Shown: in pieces, positions 29,615-39,160 of the stretch
Numbering within the stretch: position 1 is the stretch's first letter
Layout: every line of letters begins with the position of its first letter
NCBI RefSeq assembly: GCF_030407435.1
Contig: NZ_JASDDK010000002.1
Location: 466,702-530,701 of the forward strand
DNA: 64,000 nt
Source of the DNA: Winogradskyella bathintestinalis
Lineage (GTDB): Bacteria > Bacteroidota > Bacteroidia > Flavobacteriales > Flavobacteriaceae
Reading direction: 5' to 3'
Notes under the pieces: generated by a model
The model's database searches: none
What the model was told of the DNA's origin: nothing
The model's input: the letters and a program-made list of their open reading frames with translations, nothing else
Made by a program: the position numbers and the translations under genes

Positions 29615-30736
29615 TTATAGAATTGCCTTAACTAAGGATTCATGCATAAAACCTTGTAAACTATCATTAACTCGTAGGTGCAACCATCGGTCCGTTTTTC
29701 CTAAAATTTCAACATGGGTGTTTGGCTCTAAATCTTGTATTTTCCTTGTTTTAACAGCGGCTCCAATCCTAAGTTCATTTTTTCGTAATCGTGTTTCACC
29801 ATATGTAAGGAATGATTCCACTTTAAAATCAGTAGGCGTATTTAATTTTACGAATGGCAATGGATCAATGGCTCCATTACTTGTATAAATCCCAAAATGC
29901 AAATGTGGCGCAGTCGTTCTGGCATTTCCGGTATTCCCGACAAAACCCAGCGTATCTCCGACCCTTACACGTTTACCTCCAGAAACAGTGATACTATCTA
30001 AATGGGCATAATATAAGGATTGCCCAAAAATTCCATCACGTAACCAAACCTGCTTACCTCCTAAACCACGATTCCCTGTATTTGAAATAAAACCGTCCGT
30101 TGCCGCTACAACTGGTGTGCCTCTTTTAGCAAAAATATCAATACCCTTATGCGACCGACTACCACCTCCCCTTGAAGCTCCCCAAAAACTCTGAATCGCC
30201 CTATTGTCTTTTCCGCTAACAGGAAATGCCATAGGTGGTTCTGTAAAACATTTTAATCCAAAGGAGGTATTATGAGTACGATAAGGAAGTATAACTAATT
30301 TATAAAGACCAGTTTGTGTAACCGTCAACTCTAAATAATTTTCTTGAGGTTCATTTGAGGTTATCGGTTTTTTAGCCACTACAGAATCATTTTCAAACAT
30401 ATATAAATCTATAGCCAATTTCAAACTATCCGATTCCATATTCGATTCAATTTTAAAACGTTCTCCACGTTGCAAGTCAACGGTATAAGCTAAGACCTTA
30501 AAATTTAAAGTATCCGACTTTGATTGTAATGTTGATGGCAATTCCAAACGCAATCCATTCTGTTTCGCATTTAAATAAATATTTTGATAATGCTGATAAA
30601 CACTATCATTAGCTACAATTTCGCGTTCAAAAATTTCTTTTGAAGATGGATTTGTTATCACATCCGAAACTTTCTGAACTTGTTTACAAGAGGTTAATAT
30701 TAGAAAAAAGAGTAGAATAAAGTAGTTCAATTTCAT
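29615..30736 (-). CDS. M23 family peptidase lipoprotein with C-terminal SH3-like domain
   Basis: The start MKLNYFILLFFLILTSCKQ is chosen because it gives a clean lipobox (LTSC); four codons upstream another ATG exists. The product is 373 residues. The LytM active site is visible as SHKGIDIFAKRG (H-x3-D) and APHLHFGIY (HxH). The final 55 residues (RIGAAVKTRKIQDLEPNTHVEIL, then WLHLRVNDSLQGFMHES) look like a bacterial SH3 module that may bind cell wall. It should cleave peptidoglycan cross-bridges or act as a degenerate activator; the residues shown suggest activity. Confidence 0.9.
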   Translation of the reverse strand: MKLNYFILLFFLILTSCKQVQKVSDVITNPSSKEIFEREIVANDSVYQHYQNIYLNAKQNGLRLELPSTLQSKSDTLNFKVLAYTVDLQRGERFKIESNMESDSLKLAIDLYMFENDSVVAKKPITSNEPQENYLELTVTQTGLYKLVILPYRTHNTSFGLKCFTEPPMAFPVSGKDNRAIQSFWGASRGGGSRSHKGIDIFAKRGTPVVAATDGFISNTGNRGLGGKQVWLRDGIFGQSLYYAHLDSITVSGGKRVRVGDTLGFVGNTGNARTTAPHLHFGIYTSNGAIDPLPFVKLNTPTDFKVESFLTYGETRLRKNELRIGAAVKTRKIQDLEPNTHVEILGKTDRWLHLRVNDSLQGFMHESLVKAIL

Positions 30737-30938
30737 ACTTAAAAACAAACATAAATCATACCATAAAATGTTATAGAAAGTCTAAAAAAAAGAACCAAAT
30801 CATTTCTATTATTTATAGATAAAATAACTCACTTACCGTTCTACTTGTGATTCATAAATGCCAATGTTAACCGTATATTAAGGATTTATATGCGTTCATG
30901 CATAAATCATTTGAGTTAAACATTTCGAGAGAAGAAAC

Positions 30939-30946
30939 TAACTTTG
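30939..30946 (+). promoter_or_regulatory. candidate -7 box TAACTTTG
   Basis: TAACTTTG matches TAnnTTTG and lies 22 bases before the sorbosone dehydrogenase-like start. A TTTG at 30910-30913 could be the -33 element, though the 25-base spacing is slightly long. Confidence 0.4.
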
Positions 30947-30968
30947 ATTAAATAAAAAACTAACACTT

Positions 30969-32276
30969 ATGAAAACTCAAAAACTCCTATTATTTATAGC
31001 GCTTTTAGTTTCTATGCTATCTTGTAAAACCAATAAAGACAACTCTGAAACGGAAATGACAGAGGTATCTAAAAACGAAAAAGAAATGATATCTCAAAAA
31101 TCGGCAGATACTGTTGAGACCGCCGTAGGCCAAGTGATTTTGCCTAAACCATATTCATCTGAGTCTGTTAGAAACGAAAGTAAAATGGTGGAATGGCCTG
31201 AGGGTAAAATGCCTACTGCACCAGACGGATTTACAGTTACCAAATTTGCTGACGGATTTCAAAATCCGCGTTGGACATACGTTGGACCTAATGGAGACTT
31301 CTTTGTTTGTGAAGCAAATACTAAAGAAAGTGCGGGATTGATAACGATTTTACGAGATAAAAATAATGACGGCACCATAGACTTACGTGAAACTTTTCTC
31401 GATGATTTAAAGCAACCCTTAGGTATGTTAATTATTGATAATCATTTCTATGTCGCCAATACCGATGGTCTATATAAATATCCATACAAAACGGGTCAAA
31501 CGGCATTAAAAGCTTCAGAAGCGGAAAAAATAGTAGACCTGCCTGCTGGAGGTTACAACCACCATTGGACGAGAAATATCATTACCAATGATGCACAAGA
31601 TAAAATTTATATCTCGGTTGGCTCTGCCAGTAATATTGGCGAATATGGCATGGAAGAAGAAATTAGACGTGCTAATATTTTGGAAGTTGATTTAAACGGA
31701 GAGAATGAAAAAATTTATGCCAGTGGACTTCGAAATCCCGTAGGCATGGATTGGAATCCTGCCAATGGCGAACTTTGGACAGCGGTAAATGAACGTGATA
31801 AAATCGGAGATAATTTAGTGCCAGATTATGTAACGAGTGTAAAAGAAGGTGGGTTTTATGGCTGGCCTTATGCTTATTTTGGTTCTATTGAAGATCCACG
31901 ATTAAAAGGTGAAGCACCAGATCTTGTGGCCAAAACCATAGTACCAGATGTTTCTGTTGGTCCGCATACTGCGTCACTCGGACTTACGTTTTATAACGAA
32001 GGAAATTTTCCCGCTAAATATAACAACGGCATCTTTGTTGGTCAACATGGTTCTTGGAACCGATCTGTGCTTTCAGGCTACCGTGTCGTTTTTATACCTT
32101 TTAAAAACGGAAAGCCTACAAGTGAACCACAAGATTTCCTTACTGGTTTTATTGCGGAAGATAGTGAGACTGACGTTTATGGAAGACCTGTTTGTGTTGC
32201 TGTGACACCGTCGGGAGATTTATTGGTCAATGATGATTCGGGCAATGTCATTTGGAAAGTGAGCTATAATAAGTAG
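30969..32276 (+). CDS. sorbosone dehydrogenase-like (PQQ sugar dehydrogenase family) lipoprotein
   Basis: 435 residues. The signal sequence ends in SMLSC (lipobox), followed by a Glu/Lys-rich linker to about residue 75. The remainder is a six-bladed beta-propeller of the glucose/sorbosone dehydrogenase family: APDGFTVTKFADGFQNPRW, YASGLRNPVGMDWNP, and ASLGLTFYNEGNFP with WNRSVLSGYRVVFIPF. Characterised members oxidise aldoses or sorbosone using PQQ and calcium; cofactor use here is not proven. The TonB-dependent receptor starts 29 bases downstream, so they form an operon. Confidence 0.88.
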   Translation: MKTQKLLLFIALLVSMLSCKTNKDNSETEMTEVSKNEKEMISQKSADTVETAVGQVILPKPYSSESVRNESKMVEWPEGKMPTAPDGFTVTKFADGFQNPRWTYVGPNGDFFVCEANTKESAGLITILRDKNNDGTIDLRETFLDDLKQPLGMLIIDNHFYVANTDGLYKYPYKTGQTALKASEAEKIVDLPAGGYNHHWTRNIITNDAQDKIYISVGSASNIGEYGMEEEIRRANILEVDLNGENEKIYASGLRNPVGMDWNPANGELWTAVNERDKIGDNLVPDYVTSVKEGGFYGWPYAYFGSIEDPRLKGEAPDLVAKTIVPDVSVGPHTASLGLTFYNEGNFPAKYNNGIFVGQHGSWNRSVLSGYRVVFIPFKNGKPTSEPQDFLTGFIAEDSETDVYGRPVCVAVTPSGDLLVNDDSGNVIWKVSYNK

Positions 32277-32305
32277 TATCTAAAAATCCACACTTTAAGT
32301 ATCAC

Positions 32306-34597
32306 ATGAAAGAAATACAATTTAAAATAATGGCGATTATATTTTTAATCGCCATTATCAATCCTCTACATGCTCAAAATATTAGCGGTCGTGTGACTGA
32401 TTATTCAGACGCAACTATACCAGACGTTTCGATTTTTATTAATAACGAAATTATTGCTGAAACCAATGCCGACGGTATTTTTACGTTATCTGAAACTTAT
32501 CAGCTTCCTATTGAACTGATTTTAAAACATCCCGATTATTATATTAAAACTGTGATATTTTCAAAAAACAATAGCACAATTAAGCTTTTGGAATTAGAAA
32601 ACACACAGAATCTTGAGGAAGTAATTATTTCTTCCACCTACCAAAAAGAAAGTCAAATCATTATTCCCACGGCTAAAGTGACTTCAGAAAAAATTGAAAC
32701 CTATAGTCCTGTAGATTTGGTTTCTGCCATTAACGAAACCCCTGGTATTTATATTCAAAGTGGCGCCATAAATACCAACAGAATTGTTATTAGAGGTGTT
32801 GGCTCTCGAACGCTCTATGGCACCAATAAAATACGCGCCTATTTTAATGGTATTCCGATTACAAATGGCACAGGCGATACGGCTATTGATGCATTTGACC
32901 CTGAAGATATAGAAAATCTAGAAATCGTTAAAGGTCCGAAAGCCACACAATATGGGACTAATTTAGGCGGAACTTTATTGTTAAATTCAAAACAAGCCTT
33001 AAAAGGAGAAACTTATTTTAAGACCAATCTTACCGTTGGCAGTTATGGATTGATAAAAAACAATGTGTCTTTCGCTACCGCAACTGATAAATTAGCGCTC
33101 AACCTGAATTATGATTATCTAGAAACAGACGGTTTTCGCGATAACAATAGTTACACTCGCCACGCAGTTTTCTTAACGGCCAATTATAGATTTGATAAAA
33201 AAAATGAGCTCGGCGTTTTAATGAATTACACGGATTATTTTGCCCAAATTCCCAGTTCCATTAGTAAAACAGCATTTGAAGAAGATCCGTCCCAAGCTGC
33301 TTTTACATGGAATGCCGCTGAAGGTTATGAGGACAATCAACAGATTTTAGCAGGCCTAAATTATACACACCGCTTTTCTGACCATTTTAGTAATACCACC
33401 ACATTTTTTTATACGTACTTGGATCATTATGAACCACGACCATTTAATATATTAGATGAATACACCAACGGTTATGGTGCAAGAACACTATTCGCTAAGG
33501 ATTTTAATTTTTTAAACAATAAAGCCAATCTCAGTTTTGGTGGTGAAATTTATAAGGATCAATACAACTGGAAAACCATAGAAAATCTCTACGACGAAAA
33601 TAATGGTAACGGGAGTTTAGAAGGCCAAACCCTCAGCGACAATATTGAAAACCGAAATAATTTTAACGTTTTTGCGACGGCCACACTTCCATTTACCACA
33701 AAGATAAAAGCGCAATTTGGTATTAACGTGAATACCACCAATTATTCGTTCACGGATGATTTTAACGTTGGAGAAGCCAACCTCAATGCAGATCGCGATT
33801 TTGATCCTATTTTCGCACCAAATGTGAATCTTCTATACCAGTTCACGCCCCATGCCAATGTTTATGCGAATTTCAGTCGTGGCTTTAATTATCCATCCAT
33901 TGAAGAAACGCTGACGCCAGAAGGTGTTATTAATCCTGATTTGGGGCCCGAAACAGGATTTAATTATGAAATTGGAAGCGAAGTAAGCTTACTCAAAGGA
34001 CGTTTACAAATACATATTTCGGCCTATTTACTAGATATTGACAATCTGCTTGTGGCCGAACGCGTAGGCGACGATCAGTACATTGGCCGTAATGCCGGAA
34101 AAACCGAACACAAAGGAATTGAACTGGCCCTATCTTATACACAATCCTTCAACAACAATTTTTTAATTACTCCATATTTGAATGCTGAACTTTCCGACAA
34201 TAAATTTATCGATTTTGTAGATGATGAAAATGATTTTTCCGGTAACGAATTAACAGGTGTACCAAGTAGAAAAGTAAACGGTGGAATTCAATTCGGATTT
34301 AAAAATTTCACTTTAAACACTAATTTCCTTCATATTGGAGAAATGCCAATGAACGATGCAAACACGTTGTATTCTGACGAGTATACCGTTTTTAGCACGA
34401 AATTATCCTATAATAATAATCTTTCAAAACATTTATCAATGGAAATCAATGCCGGAATTAACAATTTTACAAATGAAGCCTATGACTCCTCCATACTCAT
34501 AAATGCGGTGGGATTTGGCAATTCAGAACCGAGGTATTATTATCCAGGAATGCCGCGAAATTGGTTTAGTAGTTTTAAGATTGCTTATTCGATTTAG
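32306..34597 (+). CDS. TonB-dependent outer-membrane receptor
   Basis: 763 residues. After a signal peptide (cleavage near LHAQ) come a CarboxypepD_reg-like domain (about 24-95, ISGRVTDYSDATIPDVSIFI), a plug domain (about 105-230, with VIRGVGSRTLYGTNKIRAYF and IENLEIVKGPKATQYG), and a 22-strand barrel ending in an aromatic strand (WFSSFKIAYSI). No SusD partner is present, so it is not a standard glycan locus; vitamin, cofactor or siderophore receptors are better models. It is paired with the sorbosone dehydrogenase-like lipoprotein. It could import PQQ or the sugar-derived product; that is inference. Confidence 0.93.
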   Translation: MKEIQFKIMAIIFLIAIINPLHAQNISGRVTDYSDATIPDVSIFINNEIIAETNADGIFTLSETYQLPIELILKHPDYYIKTVIFSKNNSTIKLLELENTQNLEEVIISSTYQKESQIIIPTAKVTSEKIETYSPVDLVSAINETPGIYIQSGAINTNRIVIRGVGSRTLYGTNKIRAYFNGIPITNGTGDTAIDAFDPEDIENLEIVKGPKATQYGTNLGGTLLLNSKQALKGETYFKTNLTVGSYGLIKNNVSFATATDKLALNLNYDYLETDGFRDNNSYTRHAVFLTANYRFDKKNELGVLMNYTDYFAQIPSSISKTAFEEDPSQAAFTWNAAEGYEDNQQILAGLNYTHRFSDHFSNTTTFFYTYLDHYEPRPFNILDEYTNGYGARTLFAKDFNFLNNKANLSFGGEIYKDQYNWKTIENLYDENNGNGSLEGQTLSDNIENRNNFNVFATATLPFTTKIKAQFGINVNTTNYSFTDDFNVGEANLNADRDFDPIFAPNVNLLYQFTPHANVYANFSRGFNYPSIEETLTPEGVINPDLGPETGFNYEIGSEVSLLKGRLQIHISAYLLDIDNLLVAERVGDDQYIGRNAGKTEHKGIELALSYTQSFNNNFLITPYLNAELSDNKFIDFVDDENDFSGNELTGVPSRKVNGGIQFGFKNFTLNTNFLHIGEMPMNDANTLYSDEYTVFSTKLSYNNNLSKHLSMEINAGINNFTNEAYDSSILINAVGFGNSEPRYYYPGMPRNWFSSFKIAYSI

Positions 34598-34646
34598 ATC
34601 TAGAATTGAACGATTTCAAAATTAGAACTCATCTTAAAAAAATATT

Positions 34647-35017
34647 ATGAAAACAAATTTACTATTAACATTAACACTTCTATTTGTATTTCAATTGTCA
34701 ACAGCCCAATCAGATAGTTTACGAATGCAGCGTTAACTTATGATATGGTTTTTACCCAACCTGTGGTTTACGAATTTAAAAACATTAAGGCAACCACTCT
34801 TTTAATTATTGGCACAAGAGATAGAACAGCTCTAGGTAAAGGACTAGTATCCGAAGACGTTAGAAATACAATGGGACTATATGATAAATTGGGAAAGAGC
34901 ACACAAGAGAAAATCCCTAATGCAACATTGGTGGAAATAGAAAATGTCGGCCATTTACCTCATATTGAAAAATTTGACAGTTTTATAAAACCATTACGTT
35001 CATTTTTAAAACAATAG
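34647..35017 (+). pseudogene. alpha/beta-hydrolase gene with internal deletion
   Basis: The first frame encodes an intact signal peptide (MKTNLLLTLTLLFVFQLSTA, then QSDSLRMQR) and stops at 34734-34736. Overlapping it in another frame, sequence from about 34733 reads LTYDMVFTQPVVYEF, then LLIIGTRDRTALG and LVEIENVGHLPHIEKFD, which is the C-terminal third of an alpha/beta-hydrolase with its catalytic Asp (RDRTA) and His (GHLPH). The middle, about 180-200 residues with the nucleophile elbow, is missing. An internal deletion with a frame change near 34720-34733 explains this. The remnant cannot be an active hydrolase. Confidence 0.85.
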
Positions 35018-35085
35018 AGCTTTATTTAATAAAATAAGCATTAATTTTTAGATCACATAAACTATAATATCAAACGCAATACATT

Positions 35086-35943
35086 ATGAAAAATCTCAAA
35101 CTAAATGACGGCAATTCTATGCCAATTGTAGGTTTCGGAACCTATAAAGCAACAGAGCAAGAAGGTATTGACGCCGTAAAACATGCTCTATTAAATGGGT
35201 ACAGGTCAATAGATACAGCGGCAGTTTATGGAAATGAAGAAGCTGTTGGAAAAGGAATTAAACAAAGCGGTGTCGCGAGAGATGACATTTTTGTGACCAC
35301 TAAATTGTGGCGCAAAAACTTAGGATATGATTCAGCTAAGCAAGAATTTGAAAATTCACTAGTCAGATTAGGTTTAGATTATATTGACCTTTATCTGATT
35401 CATTGGCCTGCCAACTCCAAAAACTATGATAACTGGCAACACGCCAATGCCGAGGCTTGGAGAGCCATGGAGGATCTACAAGCGGAAGGAAAAATAAAAT
35501 CTATAGGCGTGAGTAATTTTTATGAAGAGCATCTTGAAGCGTTATTTAAAACCACACGCGTCAAACCAGCAGTAAATCAAATAGAATTTCATCCTGGCTA
35601 TTGGCAACCAGAACTGGTTGCGTATTGTAAAAAACAAAACATTGCGGTGGAATCGTGGTCACCACTAGCAAGAGGGAAAGTATTTGAAAATGACGTATTA
35701 AAAAAGATAGCAAAAGCACATGATATTACTGTTGCCAAGGTTTGCCTTCGTTGGATTATTCAACATGAAGTTATAGTGATTCCTAAATCAACAACCAATA
35801 AAAGGATTGAAGCCAATATTAAACTCTTTGATTTTAAACTGTCTGATTCAGAAATGAAACAAATTGATCAATTACCGAAATTTGGATTTAGTGGGGAACA
35901 TCCTAATTTTTGGCCAGATAATATTTTAGAAGATATAGACTGA
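35086..35943 (+). CDS. aldo/keto reductase
   Basis: 285 residues, a TIM barrel with the AKR tetrad Asp 43 and Tyr 48 (SIDTAAVYGNE), Lys 73 (TTKLW) and His 106 (LIHWP). NADPH-site motifs include IPKSTTNKRIEAN near the C-terminus. It resembles 2,5-diketo-D-gluconate reductase and related enzymes that reduce aldehydes or keto-sugars. It lies downstream of the sugar dehydrogenase/TonB pair and the dead hydrolase; a link to sugar oxidation products is possible but unproven. A strong terminator follows. Confidence 0.93.
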   Translation: MKNLKLNDGNSMPIVGFGTYKATEQEGIDAVKHALLNGYRSIDTAAVYGNEEAVGKGIKQSGVARDDIFVTTKLWRKNLGYDSAKQEFENSLVRLGLDYIDLYLIHWPANSKNYDNWQHANAEAWRAMEDLQAEGKIKSIGVSNFYEEHLEALFKTTRVKPAVNQIEFHPGYWQPELVAYCKKQNIAVESWSPLARGKVFENDVLKKIAKAHDITVAKVCLRWIIQHEVIVIPKSTTNKRIEANIKLFDFKLSDSEMKQIDQLPKFGFSGEHPNFWPDNILEDID

Positions 35944-35956
35944 ATTTTAAATTGCA

Positions 35957-35997
35957 AGAAGAGTTTATAGTTTAAAAAATATGTTATAAACTCTTCT
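35957..35997. terminator. shared terminator of the aldo/keto reductase and rimO
   Basis: A perfect 13-bp stem (AGAAGAGTTTATA with TATAAACTCTTCT) around a 15-base loop lies between two converging genes, 14 bases after one stop and 22 after the other. T-runs on both strands are modest. Confidence 0.7.
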
Positions 35998-36018
35998 CTA
36001 TATAAATGATTTTTTCTA

Positions 36019-37332
36019 TTACGATTTAGATGCTACGACTTCTCCATAAAGATCAAAGTCTTCTGCTTCAGTTACCTTAATAGTCGCAAATTCACCAGTT
36101 TTTAAATATGTAGAAGACGCATCAATCAACACTTCATTATCCACATCTGGCGAGTCAAACTCCGTACGTCCAACAAAATAATTCCCTTCTTTTCGATCAA
36201 TAACCACTTTAAACTCTTGCCCTATTTTAGCTTGGTTTAATTCCCAAGATATTTGGGATTGAATCTCCATAATGTCGTTGGCACGTTGCATTTTTACATC
36301 TTCAGGAACATCGTCCTCGAAATTGTAAGCATGTGTATTTTCTTCATGAGAATAAGTGAAACACCCTAACCTTTCAAAACGCATTTCTGAAACCCATTGC
36401 TTAAGTTCTTCGAAGTGCTCTTCTGTTTCACCAGGATAACCGACAATTAGTGTTGTTCTAATCGTCATCTCAGGAACTATAGCTCTAAATTCTTTAATGA
36501 GTTTAGTCGTCTTTTCTTTGGTTGTACCACGACGCATCGACTTTAATAAATCATTAGAAATATGCTGTAAAGGAATATCTAAATAATTACAGATCTTCGG
36601 TTCTCGTTTCATAACGTCTAGTACATCCATCGGAAAACCAGTCGGAAACGCATAATGTAAACGAATCCATTCAATGCCGTCAACTTTAACTAAGTTTTCT
36701 AATAATTCAGCCAAGTTTCTTTTCTTATATAAATCTAAACCGTAATAGGTCAAATCTTGTGCAATAAGAATTAATTCTTTAACACCGGAAGCTGCCAATT
36801 TCTCAGCTTCGGTCACTAAATTTTCAATAGGAGTACTTCTATGTTTTCCACGCATAATCGGAATAGCACAAAAGCTACAAGGCCTGTCACAACCTTCCGC
36901 AATTTTAAGATATGCGTAATTTTTTGGAGTTGTTGTTAAACGTTCACCAATTAATTCGTGTTTATAATCTGCACCTAAAGCTTTTAATAAACCCGGTAAT
37001 TCAGTGGTACCAAAATATTGATCTACATTTGGAATTTCTTTTTGCAAGTCTGGTTTATAGCGCTCGCTCAAACAACCGGTTACAAAAACCTTATCGACAT
37101 CGCCCTCTTCTTTTTTCTTCATAAACTCGAGAATAGTATTCACACTCTCTTCTTTGGCGTTATTAATAAAGCCACAAGTGTTAATCACTACCACATTGCC
37201 TTCTTGCTCATGGACCACGTCTTTGCCGCTTGCTTTTAGTTGTCCCATTAACACTTCACTATCGTAAACATTTTTACTACAACCCAGTGTAACAACGTTG
37301 ATTCTATTCTTTTTTATAGTTTTGGTTCTCAT
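36019..37332 (-). CDS. rimO: ribosomal protein uS12 methylthiotransferase RimO
   Basis: 437 residues. The UPF0004 domain holds three cluster cysteines, Cys 18 (TLGCSKN), Cys 53 (NTCGF) and Cys 87 (VTGCLSERY). The radical SAM cluster is Cys 148, 152 and 155 in EGCDRPCSFCAIP. A TRAM domain closes the protein. RimO adds a methylthio group to the conserved aspartate of ribosomal protein S12. The CSKN/FCAIP signatures favour RimO over MiaB. Its upstream region carries a degenerate heptamer array like that before guaA. Confidence 0.96.
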   Translation of the reverse strand: MRTKTIKKNRINVVTLGCSKNVYDSEVLMGQLKASGKDVVHEQEGNVVVINTCGFINNAKEESVNTILEFMKKKEEGDVDKVFVTGCLSERYKPDLQKEIPNVDQYFGTTELPGLLKALGADYKHELIGERLTTTPKNYAYLKIAEGCDRPCSFCAIPIMRGKHRSTPIENLVTEAEKLAASGVKELILIAQDLTYYGLDLYKKRNLAELLENLVKVDGIEWIRLHYAFPTGFPMDVLDVMKREPKICNYLDIPLQHISNDLLKSMRRGTTKEKTTKLIKEFRAIVPEMTIRTTLIVGYPGETEEHFEELKQWVSEMRFERLGCFTYSHEENTHAYNFEDDVPEDVKMQRANDIMEIQSQISWELNQAKIGQEFKVVIDRKEGNYFVGRTEFDSPDVDNEVLIDASSTYLKTGEFATIKVTEAEDFDLYGEVVASKS

Positions 37333-37366
37333 GCTTTTTGTAAATCAGTTTGCAAAGATACGGAAT

Positions 37367-37397
37367 GATTTACGATATTCAGTTTTTGATTTACGAT
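37367..37397. repeat. degenerate heptamer array upstream of rimO
   Basis: In one 7-bp register the sequence reads GATTTAC, GATATTC, AGTTTTT, GATTTAC, GAT. The two exact units are 21 bases apart, three periods. The array lies 35-65 bases before the rimO start and repeats the unit found upstream of guaA in the same orientation relative to the gene. Confidence 0.6.
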
Positions 37398-37561
37398 TGC
37401 TCAAATTTGTGTGTAAAAAATTGATTTAGTGGCTGGTATAAAATTATAAATTATGATGTAAAACAGGGTGAAACGGTTAAATTATCTATCCATAACCATG
37501 AGCATCTGTAAATAATGTCGATAGACATCCGAACAATGGATAAGACCTCTGAACAACGAAA

Positions 37562-37598
37562 AAAGCCGAATACAACTATTACTATTGTATTCGGCTTT
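37562..37598 (-). terminator. terminator of ftsY
   Basis: A perfect 14-bp stem (AAAGCCGAATACAA with TTGTATTCGGCTTT) around nine bases, with a T-run in the minus direction, lies about 70 bases after the ftsY stop. Confidence 0.85.
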
Positions 37599-37669
37599 AA
37601 AATTTTTGCTTCCCTATTATTGAAGCTTTATTTATATTATAAGGATTTCTGTTTTCGTGAATATATCTA

Positions 37670-38644
37670 TTATTTAAAGAAAGAATCCACAAACTCGTAC
37701 TTATTAAAAACCTGCAAATCTTCAATGCCCTCTCCTACTCCAATATATTTTACAGGAATTTGAAATTGATCGCTAATTCCAATCACAACACCACCTTTGG
37801 CCGTACCGTCTAATTTGGTTACAGCTAAAGACGTTACTTCTGTTGCTGCCGTAAATTGTTTAGCCTGCTCAAAAGCATTCTGACCTGTTGAACCATCTAA
37901 TACCAATAACACATCGTGAGGTGCATCACCAATAACTTTCTGCATTACGCGTTTTACCTTGGTTAGCTCGTTCATTAAGTTGATTTTATTGTGTAATCGT
38001 CCAGCAGTATCAATTATAATTACGTCAGCATCTTGGTTCACGCCAGATTTTACAGCATCAAAAGCAACAGATGCGGGATCAGAACCCATTTTTTGTTTTA
38101 TCATGGGAACATCTACACGATCTGCCCAAACTTGTAATTGATCTATAGCAGCTGCTCTAAACGTATCTGCAGCACCAAGAACAACTTTTAAACCTTTCTT
38201 TTTAAATTGATAAGCTAATTTACCTATAGTTGTAGTCTTACCAACACCATTAACTCCAACGACCATTAACACATATGGAGTCTTTGTACCGTCTGCTTGA
38301 TTTGGTAATTTGGGTATAGTATATTCAGTTTCTTCGCCTGATTCGATTTCAGACAATAAGGCTGCAATTTCTTCTCTTAATATTTTATTAAGTTCTGAAG
38401 TTCCTAAATATTTATCTTTCGAGACGCGTGCTTCAATTCTATCAATAACTTTTAATGTTGTGTTAACACCTACATCGCTTGTCACTAATATTTCTTCAAG
38501 ATTATCTAAGACGTCTTCATCGACTTTAGATTTTCCGGCAACGGCTTTATTTAGTTTACTAAAAAATGAAGTTTTAGATTTCTCTAAACCCTTATCTAAT
38601 GTTTCTTTTTTGTCGGAAGAGAATATTTTTTTAAAAAAACTCAT
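37670..38644 (-). CDS. ftsY: signal recognition particle receptor FtsY
   Basis: 324 residues: a short N-domain without the long acidic A-domain of Escherichia coli, then the NG GTPase. Visible motifs are [16 protein letters not shown] (G1), [11 protein letters not shown] (insertion box), IIDTAGRLH (G3) and [10 protein letters not shown] (G4). FtsY docks ribosome-SRP complexes at the membrane for co-translational insertion, with SecYEG and YidC. It follows the rpmB-rpmG-DUF4295 genes, the usual Bacteroidota order, but a terminator-like hairpin lies between. Confidence 0.96.
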   Translation of the reverse strand: MSFFKKIFSSDKKETLDKGLEKSKTSFFSKLNKAVAGKSKVDEDVLDNLEEILVTSDVGVNTTLKVIDRIEARVSKDKYLGTSELNKILREEIAALLSEIESGEETEYTIPKLPNQADGTKTPYVLMVVGVNGVGKTTTIGKLAYQFKKKGLKVVLGAADTFRAAAIDQLQVWADRVDVPMIKQKMGSDPASVAFDAVKSGVNQDADVIIIDTAGRLHNKINLMNELTKVKRVMQKVIGDAPHDVLLVLDGSTGQNAFEQAKQFTAATEVTSLAVTKLDGTAKGGVVIGISDQFQIPVKYIGVGEGIEDLQVFNKYEFVDSFFK

Positions 38645-38965
38645 TATTTCTGGTTGTTAGATATTTAGTTATTTTTTGCTGTGTCAAGGAGTACTCTACC
38701 CAACATATTTTACTTTAACAAAAATCGCTAATGCGTCGAATTTGAGCAAATTAATTAAGCTCTACGAAGATAGCATTTTGTAAGCCTTCCCCGTTTTCTA
38801 CAATATTCTAAAATATCATAGGTTTCAAGGGTAACGCCAAAAACAAATACAACAACCTTGCCCTTAAAGATTTACTGCTAAATTGTCATAAAAACATTCA
38901 AATATAGCCATAAAAAAACTGCTTTCATAAGAAAGCAGTTCCGTTAATCTTTATAGTAAAAAAGA
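38645..38965. other. DUF4295-ftsY spacer
   Basis: This 321-base stretch carries the terminator of the ribosomal protein genes and presumably the ftsY promoter. No frame of credible length, RNA gene or repeat was seen. Confidence 0.6.
38911..38940 (-). terminator. terminator after rpmB-rpmG-DUF4295
   Basis: A perfect 10-bp stem (AACTGCTTTC with GAAAGCAGTT) with a four-base loop and a seven-T run on the minus strand lies 25 bases after the DUF4295 stop. Confidence 0.9.
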
Positions 38966-39118
38966 TTATTTTTTATTTAAAAAATCATTGACAAATTCTG
39001 GTGCCATTACAGATTCTACAAACATGTAAGCTCCTGTTTTTGGTGATTTTACCATTTTTATCGCTTTTGTCAAACGTTTTGATCCTGTCTGTAAAGACGC
39101 TACTGATTTCTTTGCCAT
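38966..39118 (-). CDS. DUF4295 family small protein
   Basis: Only 50 residues: it begins MAKKSVASLQTGSKRLTKAI and ends FVNDFLNKK. It is strongly basic with no cysteines. This is the DUF4295 protein that Bacteroidota encode right after rpmG and before ftsY; its conserved place among ribosomal protein genes suggests a ribosome-associated role, though none is established to my knowledge. It starts 42 bases after rpmG and ends at a strong terminator, so it closes the ribosomal protein transcript. Confidence 0.92.
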   Translation of the reverse strand: MAKKSVASLQTGSKRLTKAIKMVKSPKTGAYMFVESVMAPEFVNDFLNKK

Positions 39119-39160
39119 TGTAAAATATTTTTACAATCCCCATAAAATGGGAATCTACAT

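Larger units (their letters stand above)
37333..37669. other. rimO-ftsY spacer with heptamer array and terminator
   Basis: This 337-base stretch contains the heptamer array near the rimO start and the ftsY terminator. A short plus-strand open frame through 37515-37763 runs over the terminator and the end of ftsY and is not credible. Nothing else was seen. Confidence 0.6.

Noticed and set aside
37515-37763. Plus-strand frame of 82 codons
   Set aside because: It runs through the ftsY terminator hairpin and into the end of ftsY on the other strand.
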